NCBI GenBank assembly: GCA_028822675.1
Contig: JAPKDE010000058.1
Coordinates: 1 to 11,831 of the forward strand
Length of the DNA: 11,831 nt
Direction of reading: 5' to 3'
Source: Dehalococcoidia bacterium
Lineage (GTDB): Bacteria > Chloroflexota > Dehalococcoidia > UBA3495
A program made the position numbers and the translations under genes. Below the pieces are notes generated by a model. That model saw nothing but the letters and a program-made list of their open reading frames with translations. It made no database searches and was not told the DNA's origin. Within the stretch, counting starts at the first letter, position 1; every line of letters begins with the position of its first letter. Of the stretch, positions 6,699-11,831 are shown piece by piece.

Positions 6699-7814
6699 AT
6701 GCGCCACGACCCGGTAAATATCTATGAATACGAAGCTATCGCTAAAGATCGACTCGAAAAAGGACATTACGATTTCATCGCTGGTGCCGCCACCGACGAG
6801 ATTACCTTGCGTCGCACCCGTGAGATATTAGACTCCATCGTCATGAAACCCCGGATGATGGTAGACGTGAGCCAACGTGACCTGAGCACCACCGTGCTAG
6901 GTGAGAAGATCAGCTTCCCGGTGATGCTCTGCCCCGCCGGAAACCACGGCGCTGCCCACCCGGACGCCGAACTAGCCACCGCTAGGGCCGCCGGAAAGGC
7001 CGACACGGTTATGATCCTCAGCTCCCACTCGGCCAAGACATTGGAAGATGTAGCCGAGGCTGCCACCGGACCCATGTGGTTCCAGCAGTATTTCTTCAAA
7101 GACCCTGAACTCACACTGAGCATGGCCGCACGGGCTGAAGAGGCCGGGTATTCCGCCCTGTGTATGACACTGGACGCCAAGATCGTTCCCAAACGGGAGC
7201 GCAACATGCGTAACGACTACGTGGGGCCGGTTTCCCCCAACTACGCCCACCTGGAACTGGGCACCCACTCTTGGCAGTTCGCCGCCGACGCCCCCGCAGG
7301 CCCCTCGGACATCCGAGACCAAGCCACGGTTTGGAGTGACCTGGAGTGGTTGGCTGGTAAGACCAAGTTGCCCATCATCGTCAAGGGAATCATGACTGGC
7401 GAAGACGGCCGGTTGGCCGCCGAATCCGGCGCAAAGGCAATGATCGTCTCCAACCACGGTACTCGATATTTGGACACGACGTTCACTACTATTGAAGTGC
7501 TCCCTGAGGTTGTAGAGCAGGTTGCAGGCAAGGCTGAGGTCTACCTGGACGGCGGCATCCGCCGTGGGTCTGACATCTTCAAGGCCCTGGCCTTGGGAGC
7601 AGACTCCGTACTGCTGGGCCGTCCTCTCTTCTGGGGACTGGCGGTAGACGGAGAAGCTGGAGTCACATCTATGCTGGAGATGCTTCGGACCGAACTGGAA
7701 GCCACCATGGGCATCTGCGGCTGCCCCACCATCGACAGCATCAGCCTAGACGCCCTGGGCGGTATGTCACCCCTGCAACAATTGTTCAACAAACGGGACG
7801 CAGGCCGTCTCTAG
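6699..7814 (+). CDS. FMN-dependent alpha-hydroxy-acid oxidase/dehydrogenase (glycolate oxidase family)
   Basis: A 371-residue FMN TIM-barrel enzyme that oxidises an alpha-hydroxy acid to the keto acid. Its N-terminus (YEYEAIAKDRL...YDFIAGA) is very like plant glycolate oxidase. By alignment from memory, residues in brackets being spinach numbering, it keeps Gln129 [Q127], Tyr131 [Y129], Thr157 and Asp159 [T155, D157], Arg166 [R164], Lys229 [K230], the catalytic His253 and Arg256 in SNHGTRYLD [H254, R257], and the FMN-phosphate segment DGGIRRGSD (284-292) with GR (307-308). Two substrate-side positions differ: Phe26 replaces Tyr24 and His110 replaces Trp108. The fold and redox chemistry are therefore sound, but the substrate may not be glycolate. 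The start at 6699 is set by a GGAGG. It heads a four-gene operon. There is no signal peptide or membrane segment. Electron acceptor (oxygen or another) unknown. Confidence 0.92.
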   Translation: MRHDPVNIYEYEAIAKDRLEKGHYDFIAGAATDEITLRRTREILDSIVMKPRMMVDVSQRDLSTTVLGEKISFPVMLCPAGNHGAAHPDAELATARAAGKADTVMILSSHSAKTLEDVAEAATGPMWFQQYFFKDPELTLSMAARAEEAGYSALCMTLDAKIVPKRERNMRNDYVGPVSPNYAHLELGTHSWQFAADAPAGPSDIRDQATVWSDLEWLAGKTKLPIIVKGIMTGEDGRLAAESGAKAMIVSNHGTRYLDTTFTTIEVLPEVVEQVAGKAEVYLDGGIRRGSDIFKALALGADSVLLGRPLFWGLAVDGEAGVTSMLEMLRTELEATMGICGCPTIDSISLDALGGMSPLQQLFNKRDAGRL

Positions 7815-7867
7815 GCATCTGCTAATAGCCCAATCACTGACTAACACGATTTAGGAGATTACCTGAC

Positions 7868-8743
7868 ATGGCTACAGTAGGCTCCGGTAAATACACTTAC
7901 GAACTGATTCAAAATTGGGGCACCCTGCCCGCTGGCGACACCTTTGGCATGGTCAGCGCTCTGTCCGCCGACTCACAAAACCGCATCTTTGCCTTTCAGC
8001 GCAAAGAGCCGCCCATGCTCATTTTTGACCGGGAAGGCAATCTGCTGGAAACTTGGGGCAACGGTTCCTTTGAGTTCGCCCACGGTATCCACATCGCCAA
8101 CGATATTGTCTATGTGACAGACCGGAACACCTCCGTCTGCATCATGTACACACTGGACGGCAAACCCATCCAAATGCTGGGCCGCCACGGCGTCCACTCG
8201 GACACCGGCTGCGAGAACCCCGGAGACCTGGTCCCGAGGGCTGCAGGCCCCTTCAACTATCCCGCAGAAATCGTGCCCTCGCCGTCCGGTGACCTCTACG
8301 TAGCCGACGGGTATCGCAACTCGCGCGTGCACCGATTTTCCGCAGAAGGCGAACTCAAGAAGTCTTGGGGTGTCCCCGGTAAAGATGCGCCCAACGAGTT
8401 CCACCTTCCCCACAGCCTGATAATTGACGGCGACAACGTGATTGTCTGCGACCGAGAGAACCACCGAATTCAGATCTTTGGTCTGGACGGCGAGTTCAAA
8501 GAGATATGGGACGACATCAACCGCCCCATGGACATCTCCATGGACTCCGACGGCAACTTCATGGTCTCAGAAGGCCAGAAAGACGGCGGTTCCGCCCGCA
8601 TCAGTATCCTAGACAAAAAGGGCGGTGTGCTCTCCAGGTTTGAGACCCGCGGCTCCGGCCACGGTAGCTGGATCGATTCTCACGGTGATATCTATCTGGG
8701 CGGAGTGCCAGACGGCATCGACAAATACGTTCGCCAGAGCTAA
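7868..8743 (+). CDS. NHL-repeat six-bladed beta-propeller, peptidyl-alpha-hydroxyglycine alpha-amidating lyase-like
   Basis: A 291-residue propeller of NHL-type repeats, each with a D-G/N-x-x-Y/V-V-x-D core (for example NDIVYVTDRN, GDLYVADGYRNSRVHRF, DNVIVCDRENHRIQIF). The DGYRNSR (147-153) and LPHSL (180-184) followed by CDREN (194-198) are characteristic of the amidating lyase domain (PAL) of animal PAM, a zinc enzyme that splits an alpha-hydroxyglycine amide into amide and glyoxylate. Candidate zinc ligands by position are His72 (FAHGIHI), His182 (LPHSL) and His265 (GSGHGSW); Tyr149 would be the active-site Tyr. Unlike PAM there is no signal peptide and no monooxygenase domain, so it is probably cytosolic. 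Its AGGAG lies 10 bases before the ATG. It sits 53 bases after the hydroxy-acid oxidase. Many bacterial PAL-like propellers have no proven activity, so lyase function is a hypothesis. Confidence 0.82.
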   Translation: MATVGSGKYTYELIQNWGTLPAGDTFGMVSALSADSQNRIFAFQRKEPPMLIFDREGNLLETWGNGSFEFAHGIHIANDIVYVTDRNTSVCIMYTLDGKPIQMLGRHGVHSDTGCENPGDLVPRAAGPFNYPAEIVPSPSGDLYVADGYRNSRVHRFSAEGELKKSWGVPGKDAPNEFHLPHSLIIDGDNVIVCDRENHRIQIFGLDGEFKEIWDDINRPMDISMDSDGNFMVSEGQKDGGSARISILDKKGGVLSRFETRGSGHGSWIDSHGDIYLGGVPDGIDKYVRQS

Positions 8744-8809
8744 TCCCTCTGGCGATTGGCCATTGGGCCTACCAGGTCACCGGTGATTTAGATTTCACGG
8801 AGGAAAACT

Positions 8810-9223
8810 ATGTCCGCAGAGAACCGAGCATTGTTTCAGGAATTCGTCAATGGGTTGAACAACAAAGACGTTTCCTTTGTTGACCGGCTGGTTGACCCTG
8901 ATTTTGTGGATCACGACCCGGCGCCCGGGCAGGCTCCAGGCCTTCAGGGAATTAAAGACCTGATGCAGATGTTTTTCACGGCGTTCCCGGACCTGCACGT
9001 AACCGTCAACCGGTTGGTTGCCGATGAGGACACCGTGGCGGGCGCTGTCACCACGGAGGGCACCCAAGACGGCGACTTCATGGGCATACCAAAATCTGGC
9101 ATGAAGATTTCCATCACCGAGCTGCACATGATGCGCATCGCCAACGGAAAGATGGTGGAGCACTGGGGTGTGGGTGATGGCATGACCATGATGCAACAAT
9201 TGGGCGTGATGGGCGAGGACTAA
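8810..9223 (+). CDS. SnoaL-like / ester cyclase family protein (NTF2-like fold)
   Basis: A 137-residue single-domain protein of the NTF2-like superfamily. Seen: an N-terminal helix NRALFQEFVNGLNNKD, then LVDPDFVDHDP (27-37), GIKDLMQMFFTAFPDLHVTV (47-66), GDFMGIPKSGMKISITELHMM (88-108) and NGKMVEHWGVGDGM (112-125). The FVDHDP, AFPDL and EHW-x-x-x-D landmarks are those of SnoaL-like polyketide cyclases; Asp123 matches the SnoaL acid/base aspartate by position. In environmental bacteria the family is very diverse and most members do not cyclise polyketides, so a role as hydrolase, isomerase or binding protein for a product of the operon is possible. A perfect GGAGG six bases before the ATG gives a strong start. 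It lies 66 bases after the propeller gene and six bases before the next gene. Confidence 0.85.
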   Translation: MSAENRALFQEFVNGLNNKDVSFVDRLVDPDFVDHDPAPGQAPGLQGIKDLMQMFFTAFPDLHVTVNRLVADEDTVAGAVTTEGTQDGDFMGIPKSGMKISITELHMMRIANGKMVEHWGVGDGMTMMQQLGVMGED

Positions 9224-9228
9224 ACCAG

Positions 9229-9453
9229 ATGCCAGAAGAAAAAGATTGGGGATCCACGGAACCAGAGGTGATTGAACTAAAAAAAGTTCGAGCATCTCTG
9301 GCGACTGAAGAATGGCGGGACGCCCGTATCTACCGCCACATAGACGAGTACAAACTGGACTACACCCTGATCGCCACCAAGATCAGTTCCGGTGAACTCC
9401 ATTACTACGTACCCCACACCGGCGCATTCGAACCGCTAAACGTCAGAGGCTAG
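9229..9453 (+). CDS. Small hypothetical protein, 74 residues
   Basis: I do not recognise this protein. It starts five bases after the SnoaL-like stop codon, and a GAGGAC inside the end of that gene can act as its ribosome site, which points to coupled translation and a real gene. The N-terminal half is charged (EEKDW, ELKKVRASLATEEWRDARIYRH) and probably helical. The C-terminal half (LDYTLIATKISSGELHYYVPHTGAFEPLNV) alternates as in beta strands and is rich in Tyr. It has no Cys, no membrane segment and no signal peptide. It ends just before a strong terminator, so it is the last gene of the operon. Confidence 0.7.
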   Translation: MPEEKDWGSTEPEVIELKKVRASLATEEWRDARIYRHIDEYKLDYTLIATKISSGELHYYVPHTGAFEPLNVRG

Positions 9454-9478
9454 CGGCTCTGGCAGTCTAAGATCAGGC

Positions 9479-9518
9479 AATAAAAAAGCCCCGGCGAATT
9501 CGCCGGGGCTTTTTTATT
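9479..9518. terminator. Bidirectional rho-independent terminator
   Basis: A perfect palindrome: an AT-rich arm, then GCCCCGGCG, a four-base AATT loop, CGCCGGGGC, and a run of six T with further A/T pairing outside. Both strands give a GC stem and a U-run. It separates the convergent ends of the four-gene operon (9453) and the DHA2 transporter (9534). Confidence 0.95.
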
Positions 9519-9533
9519 ATTCATCGTGAATGT

Positions 9534-11030
9534 CTAATCGTCGGCAGCGGCAGGGCTGGCCTGCTCCACAGACCGGTCCTTAGACGGTTCATACGGACGA
9601 TGGAACGCCGCTATGATTGCGCCTAAAATCATGATCCCAACCACTGTGAGTGAAGCGGTCTGGAATCCCTTCATGTAGAAGCCCTGCGATTCGCTGGCGA
9701 CCATGAAGGCAATCCCTGCTGGCAGAACCATCGCCAAGATGATCGTTGAAAGAGTGGCACCGGTGGCGTGCCCCAAGTCCCTGGTTGTCTCCAGCATCCC
9801 GGAGGCGAACCCACGGTTCTCGGTGGGCAGTCCGCTCATCACGGTGGCATTGTTCACGGTGTTAAAGACGTTGGTCCCAAATGATATTGGCAGCAACAAC
9901 AACGGCAACATCCAGAAGTTGACCTTGCCTGCAAACAGAGCCAGTAGCACAAACCCAACTGCAATGGAAATCATGCAGAACGTGCGCAGCAACTTGGGGC
10001 TGTACTTGTCATGGATACTGCCCGCAATGGCCGGCAACCAGATGCCAAACGACTGGTGCGGTATCAGAATCGCGGTCACAAAGATGGGCGACTTCCCCAG
10101 ACCTTCTTCAATCATGATCGGTATCAGGGTCATAGTGGCCAGCATCGACAGATGGAAGGCGACGTTCGACACTAGAGACAGCGTGAAATACTTGTGTCTG
10201 AAGTGCCTGAAATCTACAAATGGCTGAGAAATTCGCCGCTCGACAAAGACGAACACCAACAGCAGAACCACAAACAGGACGTGCATCGGAACGTGGTAGC
10301 TCAGAGCGTCAGAAGAAGTGAATGTTTCATCTCCGCCGTGAACGTGCATCCCGGACAACAGGAAGACCACCGCAGTCGCAATGAGTAGACCTGCGCCGAT
10401 GAAGTCAATTGAAATCGGTATCTTGGGCAGGGCTTCGACGTTGCGACGGAACACCGGCATGCTGGTCCACATGACCAACAATCCAATGGGAAGCATGGTC
10501 AGGAACACCAGCCGCCAACTAATGAACTCCAAGAAGATGCCAAAAATCGCAATCCCAATCAGGGTTCCCACTCTGGAACCTGAGATTGGGAATGCGTAGG
10601 CTCGGCCACGCTCTTCTGCAGGAAAGGCAAAGGCCAGCATCGCGTTACCGTTGCCGTGAATCAGCCCGGCACCCAGCCCCTGCACACCCCTAAAGACAAT
10701 GACCCACATCAGGGTCTGGGATGAGGCGATGGCCACTGCTCCGACAGTGATGATAATTGCGCCGAAGAAAAATATTTTGGGATGGCCAAATTTATCGCCC
10801 ATCCGAGCACCAAGAAGAACTGTGCTACCCAGCACCAGCAGGTTCAGAATAACAATCCAAGAAGCTTCTTCCAGACTAGTGCCAAAACTACGGGCCATGC
10901 TGGGCAGAGCCAAGGTCACGGGAAGGCTGGAGAGTTGCACCAGCAACTGCCCACCGGTAATGGCAGTCAACACCTGACGGCGATCAGGCGTGTTCACGAT
11001 CTCTTTGTAGTTGGAGATTATCCCTAGCAC
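9534..11030 (-). CDS. MFS drug exporter-like transporter, DHA2 type, 14 helices
   Basis: A 498-residue inner-membrane protein whose length and hydrophobic pattern fit the 14-helix DHA2 (EmrB/QacA) branch of the major facilitator family, usually proton-driven exporters. Seen: VTLALPSMARSF at the end of helix 1; SWIVILNLLVLG in helix 2; motif A, GARMGDKFGHPK (74-85); the motif B-like FRGVQGLGAG in helix 4; ERGRAYAF, then SGSRVGTLIG in the place of antiporter motif C, without its usual Gly-Pro. A long hydrophilic stretch (HGGDETFTSSDALSYH) follows the sixth or seventh helix. The C-terminal tail is acidic and polar. The start is uncertain: the GTG at 11030 has no visible ribosome site and may be leaderless. 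The adjacent divergent flavin monooxygenase suggests that a substrate or product is exported, but the substrate is unknown. Confidence 0.88.
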   Translation of the reverse strand: MLGIISNYKEIVNTPDRRQVLTAITGGQLLVQLSSLPVTLALPSMARSFGTSLEEASWIVILNLLVLGSTVLLGARMGDKFGHPKIFFFGAIIITVGAVAIASSQTLMWVIVFRGVQGLGAGLIHGNGNAMLAFAFPAEERGRAYAFPISGSRVGTLIGIAIFGIFLEFISWRLVFLTMLPIGLLVMWTSMPVFRRNVEALPKIPISIDFIGAGLLIATAVVFLLSGMHVHGGDETFTSSDALSYHVPMHVLFVVLLLVFVFVERRISQPFVDFRHFRHKYFTLSLVSNVAFHLSMLATMTLIPIMIEEGLGKSPIFVTAILIPHQSFGIWLPAIAGSIHDKYSPKLLRTFCMISIAVGFVLLALFAGKVNFWMLPLLLLPISFGTNVFNTVNNATVMSGLPTENRGFASGMLETTRDLGHATGATLSTIILAMVLPAGIAFMVASESQGFYMKGFQTASLTVVGIMILGAIIAAFHRPYEPSKDRSVEQASPAAADD

Positions 11031-11102
11031 AAAATCACGTCAGTAAATTCCGCAGATTTCTTAGCCTTGGTTTCCGCGTCTAAGACTTACCAAGCAGCCC
11101 TA

Positions 11103-11136
11103 GATAGGATTATTGAACAATCTATCACCCGGATAG
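11103..11136. promoter_or_regulatory. GATAG/CTATC dyad cluster, possible operator
   Basis: GATAG at 11103-11107, CTATC at 11122-11126 and GATAG at 11132-11136 form two overlapping inverted repeats. Between the first two lies a nearly perfect 15-base palindrome (11108-11122, GATTATTGAACAATC). It lies in the divergent region between the DHA2 transporter and the flavin monooxygenase, where a shared regulator might bind. No known operator is recognised. Confidence 0.4.
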
Positions 11137-11231
11137 ATAACATGCCACCCCGTTTATCAAGGTAGTACCTAGGGTTATATGTATATAGATGCTGTGATTC
11201 CTGATTCGATGCTACCTACCAGCGCGGCAAT

Positions 11232-11259
11232 TTGACACCCCGCACACCCTGGCTAAAAT
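11232..11259 (+). promoter_or_regulatory. Sigma70-type promoter for the luciferase-like monooxygenase
   Basis: A perfect TTGACA (11232-11237) and TAAAAT (11254-11259, five of six) are separated by 16 bases. Transcription would start near 11266, giving a leader of about 57 bases before the ATG at 11323. This is the clearest promoter in the window. Confidence 0.6.
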
Positions 11260-11322
11260 AAGACGAGTAAGCACCAAATTGTTTTTAAACTCAAAGACCG
11301 AAGCCAAAACGGGAGACAACAC

Positions 11323-11831
11323 ATGATCACCAAATTCGGATCACTCTACGCCGGGCACGTTGACCTAGACGATATTGGCTACGACGCCACCCCGGTGAAT
11401 GACCGCTGGATATCCGACGAGAAACTGGCGTCGGTATTCCCCAAAGCCCAGGCGATTGCCGTTCGAATGGACGAACTAGGCTTCGATACTTTCTGGGCAG
11501 CCGAGCACCACTTCCAGCGTGAGGGCTACGAGTGCATCCCCAACCTGTTGATGATGTACGTGCACCTGGCCCACCTGACCAAGAACCTAAAGTTTGGCTG
11601 CGGGTTCAACGTCAATCCCATGTGGCACCCCCTGCGGTTGGCGGAGGATTATGCCACCGCTGATATTCTCACCAAAGGACGCGTCATATTTGGCGTGGGC
11701 CGAGGCTATCACTCCAGAGAGGTAGACACCTTTGGCGTGCCCAGCACCCTCACCGACAACGACACCAACCGTGAGATTTTTGAAGAGCAGGTTGAGATCA
11801 TCATGAAAGCCTTCAATGAGGAATCGTTCTC
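11323..11831 (+). CDS. Luciferase-like FMN/F420-type monooxygenase, partial (3' end beyond window)
   Basis: The first 169 residues of a bacterial luciferase-family (LLM class) flavin-dependent monooxygenase; the frame is open to the last base and the rest lies outside the window. Seen: FGSLYAGHVDL at the start of strand 1, MDELGFDTFWAAEHHF (49-64) with the typical E-H-H-F motif at the end of strand 2, KNLKFGCGFNVNPMWHPLRLAEDYATADILTKGR-type strand 3 and helix 3 (87-120), and GRVIFGVGRGYHSREVDTFG (119-138), the usual strand 4 and flavin-side loop. Family members use reduced flavin and oxygen to oxidise, cleave or desulfonate organic substrates; the substrate cannot be predicted from this half. 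GGGAG lies seven bases before the ATG, and a good promoter lies upstream. Such enzymes are strongly expanded in SAR202 genomes, which is one reason for the proposed host. Confidence 0.88.
   Translation, partial: MITKFGSLYAGHVDLDDIGYDATPVNDRWISDEKLASVFPKAQAIAVRMDELGFDTFWAAEHHFQREGYECIPNLLMMYVHLAHLTKNLKFGCGFNVNPMWHPLRLAEDYATADILTKGRVIFGVGRGYHSREVDTFGVPSTLTDNDTNREIFEEQVEIIMKAFNEESF

Noticed and set aside
6972..7457. A 161-residue open frame on the minus strand, and similar long antisense frames at 7973-8464 and 1443-1898
   Set aside because: All lie wholly opposite strongly supported enzymes and show the composition expected from the reverse of biased codons.
8795..9295. A 166-residue open frame on the minus strand
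   Set aside because: It lies opposite the SnoaL-like gene, which has a perfect ribosome site and family motifs. The antisense product is His- and Val-rich without any recognisable motif.
9703..10227. A 174-residue plus-strand open frame
   Set aside because: It is the shadow of the DHA2 transporter on the other strand and has no membrane pattern or motif of its own.
1..11831. CRISPR array, tRNA, rRNA, insertion sequence or prophage
   Set aside because: No spaced repeat array, no tRNA-like cloverleaf, no transposase or phage protein and no target-site duplication could be seen on either strand.

Overview
The window looks like a piece of a moderate-GC, free-living, probably marine bacterial genome. 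It carries catabolic and accessory enzymes: a maleate isomerase/arylmalonate decarboxylase relative, a PrdB/GrdB-like reductase, a crotonase, a MetX-like alpha/beta hydrolase, an FMN alpha-hydroxy-acid oxidase, a beta-propeller lyase, a SnoaL-like protein, a bacterial luciferase-like flavin monooxygenase and two MFS transporters. This mix recalls the SAR202-type Chloroflexota, but that placement is inference from gene content. I see no rRNA, tRNA, CRISPR array, insertion sequence or phage gene.

The central discovery is at 895-2154. Two apparent ORFs are one gene, interrupted only by an in-frame TGA at 1375-1377. The TGA sits at the redox position of a PrdB/GrdB-family protein and creates a U-x-x-C motif (Sec161, Cys164). 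A SECIS-like hairpin follows it. I annotate one 419-residue selenoprotein with an extra, unrecognised C-terminal domain. None of the 11 complete genes here uses TGA as its stop (5 TAA, 6 TAG), and no other gene contains an in-frame TGA.

Layout. (1) 25-2154, plus strand: an Asp/Glu-racemase-fold enzyme, then the selenoprotein, as a probable two-gene unit. (2) 2254-3531, minus strand, convergent: an MCT/OFA-like MFS carboxylate transporter. (3) 3532-3930: a long AT-rich divergent intergenic region with inverted repeats. (4) 3931-4512, plus: a membrane-anchored protein with a calcium-loop motif and a possible small beta barrel. (5) 4583-4620: a strong bidirectional terminator. (6) 6485-4650, minus: a MetX-like hydrolase followed by an enoyl-CoA hydratase. 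(7) 6699-9453, plus: a four-gene operon with an FMN alpha-hydroxy-acid oxidase, an amidating-lyase-like propeller, a SnoaL-like protein and a 74-residue unknown. (8) 9479-9518: a second bidirectional terminator. (9) 11030-9534, minus: a 14-helix DHA2-type MFS exporter. (10) 11323 to the window end, plus: a truncated luciferase-like monooxygenase behind a good sigma70-type promoter.

How the genes may work together (inference). The first unit pairs an isomerase/racemase/decarboxylase fold with a Sec-dependent reductase and a carboxylate importer, which suggests uptake and reductive or isomerising use of a small carboxylate or amino-acid-like compound. The third operon pairs a possible glyoxylate-releasing lyase with an enzyme of the glycolate oxidase family, so a two-carbon fragment could pass from one to the other. 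The crotonase and MetX-like pair probably handles an acyl substrate. The substrates cannot be read from the sequence.
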